From Acidobacteriota bacterium (GTDB taxonomy: Bacteria > Acidobacteriota > Blastocatellia > Pyrinomonadales > Pyrinomonadaceae): a DNA stretch of 56,081 nucleotides. This document shows, one piece after another, positions 15,315 to 23,660 of the stretch. Position 1 is the first letter of the stretch. Each line of letters opens with the position of its first letter. Below the pieces are notes generated by a model. The model saw only the letters and a program-made list of their open reading frames with translations. It was not told where the DNA came from and made no database searches. Made by a program: the position numbers and the translations under genes. The stretch is from the NCBI GenBank assembly GCA_016703965.1, contig JADJBB010000010.1:1-56081 (forward strand), read 5' to 3'.

Positions 15315-15821
15315 GTAACTCAGATTACTGGTTTGAACTTGGATACAAGTCAGGAACGAAAGAGATCGAATCCCTGCGGCAGCAACTATCCGCTGCACAG
15401 GCCGAACTTGAAGCCGAGCGAAATCGTCGGTTTGAAGGCAATCGTATTTCAAGCCAAGAATATAACGACAGTCAGAAGCGCGAGGTGATGCTGCGGGATG
15501 CGCTGAAATACAGCAGGCACCAGTGCGAAGGGTTGCGGGTATGGGGCGGAATGTCATGGAGTTACCACCCGTTCCAAGCAAAGCGGATTTTCGATGTCTG
15601 CGATAAAGCACTCGCCGCCACGGAGCCAAAGCCATGAGTAACTCAGATTACTGGTTTGAACTTGGATACAAGTCAGGAACGAAAGAGATCGAATCCCTGC
15701 GGCAGCAACTATCCGCTGCACAGGCCGAACTTGAAGCCGAGCGAAATCGTCGGTTTGAAGGCAATCGTATTTCAAGCCAAGAATATAACGACAGTCAGAA
15801 GCGCGAGGTGATACTGCGGAT
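15283..15821. repeat. direct repeat of about 210 bp
   Basis: The sequences 15283-15498 and 15606-15821 (offset 323 bp) are nearly identical. They cover the end of one gene (EALAATEPKP) and the first half of the next (MSNSDYWFELG to KREV). A partial third copy lies at about 24055-24165. These are likely substrates for recombination. Confidence 0.85.
15311..15637 (+). CDS. modular coiled-coil early protein, copy 1
   Basis: A 108-residue protein (MSNSDYWFELGYKSGTKEIE). The order of modules is N-cap, ESLRQQLSAAQAELEAE coiled coil, RRFEGNRISSQEYND, KREVMLRDAL, a unique segment, then KALAATEPKP. Its first 190 bases are repeated almost exactly in the next gene. It is ATGA-coupled on both sides. Function is unknown. 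Confidence 0.75.
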   Translation: MSNSDYWFELGYKSGTKEIESLRQQLSAAQAELEAERNRRFEGNRISSQEYNDSQKREVMLRDALKYSRHQCEGLRVWGGMSWSYHPFQAKRIFDVCDKALAATEPKP

Positions 15822-16056
15822 AGCGGTTGAGTATTGCGTGGCACAAGTTCCTGAATTTGGCACAGTTCTAGGAATAGAGGAAGCACTCGCCGCCACAGAT
15901 GACCTAAAGGACGTGCGCCTGTGCCATGCGGAGCCTTGTCGTGACGACGGTCGCTGTCAGTACGCAATAGACCACGGTGCGGAGGGGTTAGGGCATTGCC
16001 CGGAAGGAAAGTGCTGTATGCCACTCTACCGCGCAGCAAAGGAGCAAGGGAAATGA
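15634..16056 (+). CDS. modular coiled-coil early protein, copy 2
   Basis: A 140-residue protein. Residues 1-60 are identical to 15311-15637 (MSNSDYWFELG...QKREV), after which it diverges into EEALAATDDLKDVRLC and a Cys-rich C-terminus with six Cys in about 45 residues (CHAEPCRDDGRCQY, GHCPEGKCC). The Cys-rich tail may bind a metal. It is a clear case of one N-terminal module joined to different C-termini. Confidence 0.75.
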   Translation: MSNSDYWFELGYKSGTKEIESLRQQLSAAQAELEAERNRRFEGNRISSQEYNDSQKREVILRIAVEYCVAQVPEFGTVLGIEEALAATDDLKDVRLCHAEPCRDDGRCQYAIDHGAEGLGHCPEGKCCMPLYRAAKEQGK

Positions 16057-16262
16057 TTAAGGATTTGTCTGATAACCACTTGTTCAATAACTATCCATGC
16101 GAAGCAGATGACGCAAAGATCGAATCCCTGCGGCAGCAACTATCAGCCGCGCAGGCCAAGATCGACGAACTGATGCTGGAATGCTGCCCTGATGAAATGA
16201 CTCAGGAGCAACTAGCGGAATACGAAAAACATCAACGCGCTGTCACGGAGCCGAAGCTATGA
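16053..16262 (+). CDS. modular early protein with ESLRQQLSAAQ coiled coil
   Basis: A 69-residue protein from ATG 16053 (MIKDLSDNHLFNNYPCEADD), ATGA-coupled. It contains KIESLRQQLSAAQAKIDELM and ends EKHQRAVTEPKL. The second half (IDELMLECCPDEMTQEQLAEYEKHQR) is repeated with changes in the next gene. Function is unknown. Confidence 0.65.
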   Translation: MIKDLSDNHLFNNYPCEADDAKIESLRQQLSAAQAKIDELMLECCPDEMTQEQLAEYEKHQRAVTEPKL

Positions 16263-16552
16263 GCGAATCAACGAAACACGACGCAATATATCTTCAGGTG
16301 TGCGACGACGAAGATAGCGAGTGGCTTGGGCATGTTACATGGTGCCAAGACCGCGTCCATGAATCGGACGTGAAGTACATCCGTGCTGATCTTGTCGAAT
16401 CCCTGCGCCAGCAACTGTCAGCCGCGCAAGCCAGGATTGACGAACTCATGCTGGAATACTGCCCAGAAGAAATGACTAATGAGCAGATTGCCGAGTACGA
16501 GAAACATCAACGTCCGGCGTGGAGAAACTTTTCCTTGGAGTTGAAGAAATGA
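16259..16552 (+). CDS. modular early protein with ESLRQQLSAAQ coiled coil
   Basis: A 97-residue protein (MSESTKHDAIYLQVCDDEDS). The unique N-terminus with LGHVTWCQDRVHESDVKYIRAD is found in other phage accessory proteins ending in a coiled coil. It is followed by LVESLRQQLSAAQARIDELM and EEMTNEQIAEYEKHQR. It is ATGA-coupled at both ends. Function is unknown. Confidence 0.7.
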   Translation: MSESTKHDAIYLQVCDDEDSEWLGHVTWCQDRVHESDVKYIRADLVESLRQQLSAAQARIDELMLEYCPEEMTNEQIAEYEKHQRPAWRNFSLELKK

Positions 16553-16956
16553 ACAGTGATTTATTCAAAGCATACCGCGATCAACTCGCTAAAGAGGAAC
16601 TTGAGAACGAATCCCTGCGCCAGCGACTTTCCGCAGCACTTGATGATCTTGAAGTAGCCAAAAATGTAGCAAACGGCAATGTTGAGGCAAAGTTCGACGC
16701 ATGGAAACAGCTAGACGCGATGGAACATGAACTCGCCGCAGCACTGGCCGCGATCAAGGTGAAGGACGAGGCGCTTTCCAAAATTGAATACTTGGAAGCA
16801 GACAACGGTTGCATTCTATCCGCAGGTGAGTGTAGCAGTATTGCTACTGAAGCACTCGCCATCCAACCAGACGACTCCGCGCTCAAGGCGTGGCTTGAAA
16901 TGAGCAACACCGCCGACTGTCGGCCACAGTCATCATTGCAAGGAGTAGTGAAATGA
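16549..16956 (+). CDS. modular early coiled-coil protein
   Basis: A 135-residue protein from ATG 16549 (MNSDLFKAYRDQLAKEELE). It contains ESLRQRLSAALDDLEVAK, a long helix, and the module ALAAIKVKDEALSKI shared with 17655-18113 (ALATIKLKDEALKEI). It ends with EALAIQPDDSALKAWLE, also shared with that gene (ALVIKPDDSALKAWLG). Function is unknown. Confidence 0.7.
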   Translation: MNSDLFKAYRDQLAKEELENESLRQRLSAALDDLEVAKNVANGNVEAKFDAWKQLDAMEHELAAALAAIKVKDEALSKIEYLEADNGCILSAGECSSIATEALAIQPDDSALKAWLEMSNTADCRPQSSLQGVVK

Positions 16957-17607
16957 AGCGCATCAAAGTGTTTGTTCTCTCGGCCCTCGTGGCTGTTTCA
17001 TCCCTGACTATGAGGTCAGCCTTTGCTGTCGGCATCGGCAACGACAATCCACCCGGTGACGGCGGCATTCTGACACAAACTCAAGGTCAGGCACAGGGTC
17101 AGCTTCAGGGGTCAAGGCCAAGCGCAATTCACCAACGTCGATGTGTCCAATCGCATCTCGACCGACGTCCGCAACAACGCGGCGGCTTTCGCCGGGGGCG
17201 GCTCGGCAAACTCGGGCTCGCTCAGCAAATCCACTTCCAACTCGGGCGGCAACACCCTGAGCAACGGTGGCAATTCGCTGACGGTCAATGCGGCCCCCAT
17301 CCCGACTCAAACCACCACGAGGATCGAGCAAAATGACTACACCATCAAAAACGTCCCAAGCGTATTCAGTGGGAACGTCTACCCGACTGCCCCCTGTATG
17401 GGGTCCAGTACCGTTGGTGGCGCTGGGGTCGGTTTTGGCTTTTCAGTTGGAACATCTTGGAAAGACGACGAGTGCGGAATCCGTGAAACCAGTCGCAGCT
17501 TCTCCGGTCTCGGACTGAAGGAAGACGCGCTGGCTGTTCTCTGCACCAGCGAGTATGCCAAGGCAGCGCCGGCCTGCGTCGCACGTGAGCAGGCACAGCC
17601 GAAGTAA
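16953..17607 (+). CDS. secreted hypothetical protein with frameshift
   Basis: ATG 16953 encodes a cleavable signal peptide (MKRIKVFVLSALVAVSSL, cut after SAFA), then a Gln/Gly-rich stretch. One extra G in the run near 17108 shifts the frame. The continuation QGQAQFTNVDVSNRISTD leads to a Gly/Ser/Asn-rich region and a C-terminal domain with four Cys (PCMGSST, DDECGIRE, VLCTSEYAK, APACV). It is probably exported to the periplasm with two disulfides. Similar proteins of unknown role occur in other phages. Confidence 0.65.
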
Positions 17608-17654
17608 TGCCCAAGGGCGGTGACAGCGCCCTTCCACATTACACAGGAGGAAAG

Positions 17655-18113
17655 ATGAAAGTACGGGATCACAATACGTGCAACGATGAAATCAAATCCA
17701 TGCGCCAGCAACTCGATGAAAAAGAGGAACAGCGTCAAAATCTTATGGACGCATTTGCTAGACAAGGGAATTCCGCACAAGAAGTGATAACCGAACTACG
17801 CCAGCAACTCGCTTCGCAAGGAGAAGCACTAGCCGCAGCACTAGCCACAATTAAACTGAAGGATGAGGCGCTGAAAGAAATTGCTGGATCAAACGCACCG
17901 CATATTATTGTGGCAATGAAAGCACTCGTCATCAAGCCAGATGACTCCGCACTCAAGGCGTGGCTCGGTGAGCCTGTTGCTTGGCTTCACGAGAAGCGCC
18001 AAGATTCTGACGTTATTACCGACACAGTAAAGAATGTATGGAATGGTGTGGTCGTTGGGAGAATGGCTCAATACTCGATCCCACTCTACGCACCGAAAGG
18101 TTTACAGAAGTGA
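17655..18113 (+). CDS. modular coiled-coil protein with EPVAWLHE...SIPLYA C-terminal domain
   Basis: A 152-residue protein with ribosome binding site AGGAGG before ATG 17655 (MKVRDHNTCNDEIKSMRQQL). It has two coiled-coil segments, the KDEALKEI and KPDDSALKAW modules, and a C-terminal domain, EPVAWLHEKRQDSDV to SIPLYAPKGL. That domain recurs in 23310-23660 at high DNA identity and in many phage proteins ending 'PLY'. Its role is unknown. Confidence 0.75.
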   Translation: MKVRDHNTCNDEIKSMRQQLDEKEEQRQNLMDAFARQGNSAQEVITELRQQLASQGEALAAALATIKLKDEALKEIAGSNAPHIIVAMKALVIKPDDSALKAWLGEPVAWLHEKRQDSDVITDTVKNVWNGVVVGRMAQYSIPLYAPKGLQK

Positions 18114-18382
18114 TCGAAAACGACATTGAAACCTACCTTATCGAGCGTGTGCAGGAGAACGGAGGCGACGTGCGCAAAGCCGAATGGGTCGGCCGTCGGC
18201 ATTGCCCCGACCGGAGAATCATGCACCCAACGCGTTGTAGTTGGGTAGAGGTAAAGCGACCAGGTGGCAAGCCCCGCCCTGGACAAGCACGCGAACACAA
18301 ACGAATGCGCGCCCTTGGCGAAACGGTTGATGTTGTAAGCACCTACGAAGAAGTCGACGCGCTCATGGAGTTACTGAAATGA
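18110..18382 (+). CDS. VRR-NUC domain nuclease
   Basis: The start is GTG 18110, overlapping the upstream stop (GTGA). The 90-residue protein is a minimal PD-(D/E)xK nuclease of the VRR-NUC family: E at the N-terminus (ENDIETYL), GRRHCPDRRIM with the catalytic Asp, WVEVKRPGGKPRPGQ with the E-x-K pair, and a closing helix. Such proteins are found beside SNF2 helicases in phage replication modules, as here. They are thought to process branched DNA, and that role is inferred. Confidence 0.88.
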   Translation: MIENDIETYLIERVQENGGDVRKAEWVGRRHCPDRRIMHPTRCSWVEVKRPGGKPRPGQAREHKRMRALGETVDVVSTYEEVDALMELLK

Positions 18383-18570
18383 CCACACCAAAAGAGTTTC
18401 GCATAGTGGTGCGCGATGCTGCCGGAAAATCATCAATTTTCAAACTGCAACACGAAGAAGTAAAAGACTTCGCCCAAGCCGCGGCACTTGCGCAAGGTGA
18501 GTTTCCAGGGGGAACCGTGATTGTTCTTGTACCGCCAATCGAGCGCGAATTAGAGGACCAAGTAGCATGA
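18379..18570 (+). CDS. small hypothetical phage protein
   Basis: A 63-residue protein (MTTPKEFRIVVRDAAGKSSI), ATGA-coupled to both the VRR-NUC gene and the helicase gene. It has a mixed alpha/beta pattern and no known motif. Confidence 0.65.
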   Translation: MTTPKEFRIVVRDAAGKSSIFKLQHEEVKDFAQAAALAQGEFPGGTVIVLVPPIERELEDQVA

Positions 18571-20239
18571 GCCGGAACGATATTACCGGCGATTCGCTCA
18601 CGACCAAAGCGGCTACCGACGCCTTCCGCGAGGGTTGGGAACGCATTTTCCACCGGCACACTCCGGTAGCCCCATTCCGTTGCGTATTTTGCGGCGCACC
18701 GTCCTGGCGTGACCCAACGGACCAGATACCGCCGGCTGACTACTGCTCGGACTTTGAGCATGGCGAACCGGAGGTCTTTGAAGTGATACCCCGCGCTTAC
18801 GGCCAACTGGCGACCGATCACCTTGTCAACAACTTGCGTTGCGCGCTATTCGCCCGCCCCGGCATGGGAAAAACCGTTGCTACCCTTGCAGCACTTGACT
18901 CAATATATCTCGCCGGGGAAACGCGGCCAACCATCATATTCGCGCCAAAGCGGGTTGCGAAATACACTTGGCCGAAAGAGGTCAACAAGTGGGCCGACTT
19001 CCGACACCTTGAAATATCCGCGATCGTCGGCAACGAAAAAGAGCGACTTGCGGCACTGTCAAGGGACGTTCCGCTATTCACAACGAACTACGAACAAATA
19101 CCCTGGCTTCTCGATCACTTTGGAAGCAAATGGCCCTTTGCAAATGTCGTTCCAGACGAGGCGACCAAACTAAAGAGCCTGCGAATTTCAGTACGCCAGA
19201 GAAAGGACGGCTCGCGGTACCTGCACGGAACCAAGGGCGGTAGCTTGCGGGCCGATCGCCTGGCGCGGGTAGTCTGTTCCCCCGCGGTGCGGCGGGTTAT
19301 GGAACTCACCGGAACACCCGTGAGCAACGGGTTGAAAGACTTGTGGGGGCAACTGTTTTTCCTCGATGCCGGTCGGCGACTTGGCCGGTCGTATGGTGCG
19401 TTTGAACAAAGATGGTTTGAGCGTGTAATGAAGCACAAAAACGATAAGTTTGGGGAGTTGCGGCCAAAAATAGGTGCGGAAGCCGAGATAAATTCAAGAA
19501 TCGCTGACATTTGCCTGGCCCTGGACCCTAAAGATTGGTTTCCCGATCTTAAAGTGCCGCTGCGATTTACCGTTATGGTCGACATGCCGGCCAAAGCCCG
19601 CGAACTCTATAAAAAGATGGAACGCGAAATGTACATCGAGATCGGAAACAAGGGCATTGAGGCATTCACCGCAAGCAGCATGACCATGAAATGTCGCCAG
19701 CTTGCCGCCGGAGCGATTTACACGGACCCCGAAACCGAAGATTGGGCCGAGGTCCATGACGAGAAGTTACAGGCGCTTGAGGATATTTACGAAGAAGCCG
19801 GCGGACTCCCCCTGTTGGTCGCTTACAACTTTAAATCTGACCTGGCGCGGTTGCTTCGCGCCTTTCCCGTGTCTTCTCCGCGCCGGGCGTTGATCTGGCG
19901 ACTGATGCCGGCCTTGAGAAGTTTATGACCGGCGAGGCGCCATACGGTTTCGGACACCCGGCCAGCATCGGGCATGGCTATGACGGAATGCAAGACATTA
20001 CGAACATCATTGTTTTCTTCTCGTCCGATTTCAATCTTGAGTACCGAGAGCAGATTACCGAGCGCATTGGGCCTGTTCGCCAACTGCAAAGCGGGCATGA
20101 CAGAAAGGTACTGATATACGATATTGTGGCAGAAGGGACAATTGACGAGGCCGTTCAAAAAGTGCTTGAGAAAAAATGTTCGGTACAAGAAGCCCTTTTT
20201 GACGCAATGAAGCGAAAAAACTATTGCACGAACATTTAG
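18567..20239 (+). CDS. SNF2/DEAD-like DNA helicase, one frameshift and an extra N-terminus
   Basis: The helicase core begins around VIPRAYGQLATDHL, with Walker A as RPGMGKTVATL, Walker B as VPDEATKLK, motif III as LTGTPVSNGLKDLW, and then a C-terminal domain. The frame as read stops at 19928. With one base changed near 19868 it continues RVFSAPGVDLATDAGLEKFM and then QDITNIIVFFSSDFNLEYREQ and ERIGPVRQ (motif VI) to 20239. Residues 1-72 (TGDSLTTKAATDAFREGWERIF, then CVFCGAPSW) look like a separate small protein fused in. A GGAGG at 18770 and GTG 18783 would be a natural helicase start. It acts with the VRR-NUC protein in replication or recombination. Confidence 0.85.
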
Positions 20240-20252
20240 CGTTTGCTAAAAT
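20224..20252 (+). promoter_or_regulatory. rightward early promoter with perfect palindromic operator
   Basis: TTGCAC (20224-20229), a 17-base spacer and TAAAAT (20247-20252). The perfect palindrome TTTAGC-GTTT-GCTAAA (20235-20250) overlaps the spacer and the -10 box. It drives the dCTP deaminase/ThyX operon starting at 20293. Confidence 0.7.
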
Positions 20253-20292
20253 CCGTTTGCCGTTTGATAAACAACACATGGAGAATTAAAAA

Positions 20293-20739
20293 ATGAGTCT
20301 GGTTTCTTACAACGAACTTTGCGAATTTGTGGGAGCGCGGGGTTATCGAGGGCGTTGCCTCAAGTGTGAATGGGCGGGCTTGACGTTCCCGGGCATAGAT
20401 CATGGTCGAAGCGTTCGTCCGGCGGCAAGCGCCGGCGTCTCGCGCGGGAAGCGGGCGCCGTATCTGACTGGGAGCCCCGCGCCACGGCGTTTTCCTCGCC
20501 CGGTGGAGAATCACCCCGGCGGGCGCAGGTCCGCAGTTCCGGCGCCGCCGGCCCGGGCGCTGGCGCGGGGTGCGTCCGCCTGGAACGGGGTCCTCCGGAC
20601 TCAAGAACCTGCGCGCTCCGATCCGACTGCGCTCGCCGAATCGGGCAAGATCTTCCACAATCCGACCCGCCGCGATCGCGGCTATGCGGTTCGCGGCCGG
20701 TACAACGGCGATTCGACCGTAAGCGGGGTTAAATCGTGA
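20293..20739 (+). CDS. dcd: dCTP deaminase-like protein, heavily frameshifted
   Basis: The N-terminus MSLVSYNELCEFV and C-terminus YAVRGRYNGDSTVSGVK are in the same frame and match the ends of phage dCTP deaminase/dUTPase-type proteins. Between them the expected pieces occur in other frames: GVIEGVASSVNG near 20341, IMVEAFVR near 20397, GKRRRLAREAGAVSDWEPR near 20432 and RIGQ near 20642. Several indels therefore lie between 20330 and 20650, a very GC-rich part. The enzyme would help supply dUMP for ThyX, which is four genes downstream. The reading is damaged, so activity is doubtful. Confidence 0.55.
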   Translation: MSLVSYNELCEFVGARGYRGRCLKCEWAGLTFPGIDHGRSVRPAASAGVSRGKRAPYLTGSPAPRRFPRPVENHPGGRRSAVPAPPARALARGASAWNGVLRTQEPARSDPTALAESGKIFHNPTRRDRGYAVRGRYNGDSTVSGVKS

Positions 20740-21053
20740 GTTCCAGCAAATCCACGTTTAGCGCCGCCCACAAGCACACCCTGGCCCTAAATATCCTGTT
20801 TCGTGCGGCCGACATTATGGAAGCCCGCGGCAAGCAGTATGACAAAGAAGGCGGCGAGCGCAGTATGGGAAAGACGGTCGCGGCTTTCAACATCATCACC
20901 GGCCGCGATCTTCAAGAATCCGAGGGGTGGCTTTTGCTTCAACTACTCAAGGACGTGCGCGACCGCCAAACGGTAGCCGCCCACACCGATTCGCTTGAGG
21001 ATTGCGTGGCATACGCGGCACTCAAGGCCGAAGCCAGGCTACAAGGGAGATAG
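20736..21053 (+). CDS. DUF6378 family phage protein
   Basis: A 105-residue protein with the family signature RGKQYDKEGGERSMGKTVAAFN and GWLLLQLLKDVRD. This small helical family is widespread in phages near nucleotide-metabolism genes, and its function is unknown. It starts in an overlap with the stop of the deaminase-like gene. Confidence 0.85.
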   Translation: MSSSKSTFSAAHKHTLALNILFRAADIMEARGKQYDKEGGERSMGKTVAAFNIITGRDLQESEGWLLLQLLKDVRDRQTVAAHTDSLEDCVAYAALKAEARLQGR

Positions 21054-21057
21054 GCAA

Positions 21058-21405
21058 ATGAGCATGTTTTCTTCTACGTTCGGCCAACTTGCCGATGCGC
21101 TATCAAAAGAGGCCAGGGCGGTTAAGCAAAAAGCCCCTACCAAATCGCCAGCCGAAGTTTCCAAGGCGGCCAAGGACCGTGGGGCGAAAAAGACGAGCAA
21201 GGCCGAGGCCCGCTATGCAGCTTTCTTTGCCGAGCCGCATACTGCCCCCGAAGGCGCTTTGCATCTTGATATTTTCGCGCAGGCATGTCTCAACCAACTG
21301 TACCGCTACGAAAAAAAGGGACTTGTGCGCCGCTTGCCGGATAACAAGCCAACCGGCCGCGGGTCGTCGGCCCTGCAATGGCAATGGATTGGGGGCGAAA
21401 AATGA
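21058..21405 (+). CDS. hypothetical phage protein with basic C-terminal domain
   Basis: A 115-residue protein from ATG 21058 (MSMFSSTFGQLADALSKEA). The first half is Lys/Ala-rich and likely disordered. The second half (LHLDIFAQACLNQLYRYEKKGLVRRLP) looks like a small winged-helix-type fold. It may bind nucleic acid, but there is no firm family match. Confidence 0.65.
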   Translation: MSMFSSTFGQLADALSKEARAVKQKAPTKSPAEVSKAAKDRGAKKTSKAEARYAAFFAEPHTAPEGALHLDIFAQACLNQLYRYEKKGLVRRLPDNKPTGRGSSALQWQWIGGEK

Positions 21406-21557
21406 CACCCGAAATTCAAAAGTATTTCACTTTGCCAAAACAATTTAATTGGCAACTTGCAAAAATGCGCATAGCATTAGTGAACTTTGCTACAATCCCG
21501 ATTCGCTATTCGACCGAAGTATTCAAGGCACTGGCCGAGAAAGACCGCCCGCGGTAG
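21402..21557 (+). CDS. possible 51-residue hypothetical protein
   Basis: ATG 21402 overlaps the upstream stop (ATGA). The frame reads MTPEIQKYFTLPKQFNWQLA and closes at TAG 21555-21557. The tight coupling supports it; there is no known domain. The sequence inside (ACTTTGCTACAAT near 21487) also looks promoter-like, so it may be partly regulatory. Confidence 0.4.
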   Translation: MTPEIQKYFTLPKQFNWQLAKMRIALVNFATIPIRYSTEVFKALAEKDRPR

Positions 21558-21579
21558 GGCAATTTATTTACTCCGCAGT

Positions 21580-21604
21580 ATTAGCAACTGCTAACAACTT
21601 ATAC
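21580..21604 (+). promoter_or_regulatory. operator ATTAGC-AACT-GCTAAC with nearby -10 box
   Basis: TTAGC-AACT-GCTAA is an inverted repeat (21581-21594) of the same geometry as the TTTAGC-N4-GCTAAA operator. TTATAC at 21599-21604 is a possible -10 box, 15 bases before the start codon of the next gene. No clear -35 box is seen. Confidence 0.45.
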
Positions 21605-21619
21605 TTTTTTGGAGAAAAA

Positions 21620-21802
21620 ATGTTCGTAAAATTGCAATTGTGGAAAGCCCGCCGCGATTTGCTTACTGCAAGCCGCCACGAAGCCGAAATGCGCGAATCC
21701 GCGGCGTACATGCGCCAGAACGTCTTGCCGGATTTGGAACGAAAACTCGAAAAGCTGGAAGTCAAAGACTTCTTCCGCCAGCAAGCGAGGTACTTGAAAT
21801 GA
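21620..21802 (+). CDS. small hypothetical helical protein
   Basis: ATG 21620 follows TTGGAGAAAA. The 60-residue, highly charged helical protein (FVKLQLWKARRDLLTASRHE) has a likely coiled coil at DLERKLEKLEV. It is ATGA-coupled to thyX. Function is unknown. Confidence 0.65.
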   Translation: MFVKLQLWKARRDLLTASRHEAEMRESAAYMRQNVLPDLERKLEKLEVKDFFRQQARYLK

Positions 21803-22491
21803 ACTTCAACGGTATTTCCGCCACGCAAATTAGCGTAATGGGATCGGACCTTTCTGTTGTCAATGCCGCGCGTGTGAGCATGGCAAAGCAAAGCGTGTGG
21901 AATGTCGAACGCAAGGGCTTCTTTCTTGAAACGACACTCAACGACAAAGACACAAAGCTGATCGGCTACCTGGCGAAGCACAAGCACTGGACACCATTCA
22001 GCCATCCGCAGATCAGCCTGCATATCCGGGCGCCTATCTTCGTCGCGCGCCAGTGGTTCAAGCACATGATTGGCATTACCCGCAATGAAACCTCCCGCCG
22101 GTACGTCGATTCTGAACCAGACTTTTTCCGGTTGATCTGGCGAATGCGCGCCGAAGCCGTAAAGCAAGGGTCCGCCGGCGTCGCCCCCACGGAGATCATG
22201 GAAAAGGCGAATGAAATTTTCGACCAGGTAATGACGACCGCACTCGCCGGGTACGAGGAACTGTTGTCCCTTGGTATTGCGCCGGAACAGGCCCGCGCGA
22301 TTCTCCCGCAAAACATGATGACCGAGTGGATTGAAACCGCGTCCCTCGCGGCCATTTGCCGGGCGTGCAAGTTGCGCCTGGACCCGCACGCGCAACTCGA
22401 AACGCGAGAGGTTGCCGAGCGTATTGCGGAAATCGTCGCCCCCCACTTCCCGGTTTCTTGGGCGGCACTCATGGGGGAAAACAATGGCTGA
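21799..22491 (+). CDS. thyX: flavin-dependent thymidylate synthase
   Basis: A 230-residue protein from ATG 21799 (MNFNGISATQISVMGSDLSV). ThyX makes dTMP from dUMP using FAD, NADPH and methylene-tetrahydrofolate. Residues 84-102 read RQWFKHMIGITRNETSRRY, the family's signature region in a divergent form in which Gln85-Trp86 replace the usual His-Arg. The lysine-rich H-K-H-W-T-P-F-S-H segment (61-69) and the C-terminal VAERIAEIVAPHFP helix also fit. It works with the deaminase-like gene upstream to supply thymidylate for phage DNA. Confidence 0.88.
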   Translation: MNFNGISATQISVMGSDLSVVNAARVSMAKQSVWNVERKGFFLETTLNDKDTKLIGYLAKHKHWTPFSHPQISLHIRAPIFVARQWFKHMIGITRNETSRRYVDSEPDFFRLIWRMRAEAVKQGSAGVAPTEIMEKANEIFDQVMTTALAGYEELLSLGIAPEQARAILPQNMMTEWIETASLAAICRACKLRLDPHAQLETREVAERIAEIVAPHFPVSWAALMGENNG

Positions 22492-22703
22492 TGTATGCGA
22501 CCGCGCCGACGAGCAAAACGAAGCGGCCTATGCCGCCCTGCTCCGGCATGCGACAACCCGAAGTCCCGGCCGCTACCGGCAACTGTCTTTACTGCGGCGA
22601 ACATTTGCCGCAGAACGCGAACTCTCAACCCCGTTGGTGCGATGCCGATTGCTTCCACGATTGGGAGTACGAACAGGCCGCGAAGAAAAGAAAGGGCGAA
22701 TAA
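22484..22703 (+). CDS. small zinc-finger protein (TraR/DksA-like), frameshifted
   Basis: ATG 22484 encodes MADVCDRADEQNEAAYAALL. After a one-base insertion near 22558 the frame continues RPEVPAATGNCLYCGEHLP and PRWCDADCFHDWEYEQAAKK to 22703. Two CxxC-type pairs (CLYC and CDADC) would bind zinc. Phage proteins of this kind are often called TraR/DksA-family regulators. The span of 220 bp is one base over a codon multiple. Confidence 0.65.
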
Positions 22704-22704
22704 C

Positions 22705-22915
22705 GTGCCGGTCTACTCCGCAAAACTCGATTCCGGTTTCTCGATAACGCTGAACGGCGAACCGCTGACGATCGCGCTACTGACACCGGACGGCGCAATT
22801 GCGGCGAAAGGCGGGCAGGTAGCGGCCAAAGCTGTTCAACCTGGCCGTTGAGACTCACGAACAATTCTGGATAAGCAGAGGGCAGTTGAAACAACTCAAA
22901 GGAGGTTCAAGATGA
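22705..22915 (+). CDS. small hypothetical protein with frameshift
   Basis: GTG 22705 encodes VPVYSAKLDSGFSITLNGEP. A one-base insertion near 22830 shifts the frame, which then continues KLFNLAVETHEQFWISRG and ends at TGA 22913-22915 overlapping the next ATG (ATGA). The intact product would be about 69 residues. It is not recognised. Confidence 0.5.
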
Positions 22916-23100
22916 TTCCAACCTGGCTTTACAACTTTCTTCCAAAGGCGTACATCGCCGGCGGCCTTGCAGCCATGTACCTGATCGACAACAAGTTGGG
23001 GACCGCCAGCGGCGCTTTGCTTCTTGTGACCGGGCTTATCGTCGTGTTGCTGCGCAGGTCGCTGCGCCTGTCGCCGCGGAGGGACTACTATGGGGATTGA
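22912..23100 (+). CDS. small membrane protein
   Basis: A 62-residue protein with ribosome binding site AAAGGAGG and two hydrophobic segments (about 12-28 and 34-49, SGALLLVTGLIVVLLRRS), ending in a basic tail. It could be holin-like in topology, but it is in the early operon, so that is only a possibility. Confidence 0.7.
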   Translation: MIPTWLYNFLPKAYIAGGLAAMYLIDNKLGTASGALLLVTGLIVVLLRRSLRLSPRRDYYGD

Positions 23101-23221
23101 TACTATCGCAATCGTCGCCGGGGTCGCCGTCGCCCTGGTCGGACTTGTTTCCTACGTCGCCGGATACCGGCATGGTTTCAATCATGCTATTTCCGTTATG
23201 CTACGGGAGGTTGGCGAATGA
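23090..23221 (+). CDS. 43-residue membrane protein
   Basis: ATG 23090 follows GGAGGGAC and overlaps the end of the previous gene. It encodes MGIDTIAIVAGVAVALVGLV, a single hydrophobic segment, then GYRHGFNHAISVMLREVGE. It closes at TGA 23219-23221 and is coupled to the next gene. Function is unknown. Confidence 0.6.
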   Translation: MGIDTIAIVAGVAVALVGLVSYVAGYRHGFNHAISVMLREVGE

Positions 23222-23313
23222 AATATCTCGCCGGCCTGAGTGCCGTAGGTTTTTCAGTTGTTTGGGCCATGCTGTCGCTGGACATCATTTGGCTATTTGG
23301 GGGTGTGAAATGA
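23218..23313 (+). CDS. 31-residue membrane protein
   Basis: ATG 23218 overlaps the upstream stop (ATGA) and the gene ends at TGA 23311-23313, overlapping the next ATG. The product, MKYLAGLSAVGFSVVWAMLS and eleven more residues, is a single hydrophobic helix. Tight coupling on both sides supports expression. Confidence 0.55.
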   Translation: MKYLAGLSAVGFSVVWAMLSLDIIWLFGGVK

Positions 23314-23660
23314 GCCAAGTTCAGTGCGACTATATAGCCGAACTTCTCGGCAAGCTGGCCGAGTGCGTAAAGAAACTCGCAGCGGAGCAGGCCGATAACC
23401 TGCGGCTGCGGGAGGCGCTAGAATACCATCAAGCACAGACGAGGCCAATCCAGAGGACAGAAGAAGCACTCTCCGCCACCGCTGACCTTGGCGAGTACAC
23501 CCTATGCGAGAAGGAGCCTGTTGCTTGGCTTCACGAGAATCGCCCAGATGCTGACGTTATTACCCACGCAGTAAAGAATGTATGGAATGGTGTGGTCGTT
23601 GGGAGAATGGCTCAATACTCGATCCCACTCTACGCCCAGAAAGGACTGACGAAATGGTAA
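23310..23660 (+). CDS. modular early protein with EPVAWLHE...SIPLYA domain
   Basis: A 116-residue protein from ATG 23310 (MSQVQCDYIAELLGKLAECV). It has an N-terminal coiled coil, the LREALEYHQ and EEALSATADL modules, and a C-terminal EPVAWLHENRPDADV to SIPLYAQKGL domain nearly identical to the end of 17655-18113. Function is unknown. Confidence 0.7.
   Translation: MSQVQCDYIAELLGKLAECVKKLAAEQADNLRLREALEYHQAQTRPIQRTEEALSATADLGEYTLCEKEPVAWLHENRPDADVITHAVKNVWNGVVVGRMAQYSIPLYAQKGLTKW

Noticed and set aside
18567..20239. Programmed ribosomal frameshift in the helicase
   Set aside because: No slippery heptamer or clear downstream structure was seen near 19868, and many neighbouring genes have similar single-base shifts.
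20236..20739. Antisense and alternative-frame open frames opposite the dCTP deaminase
   Set aside because: They are caused by very high GC content; the plus-strand pieces match the deaminase family at both ends.
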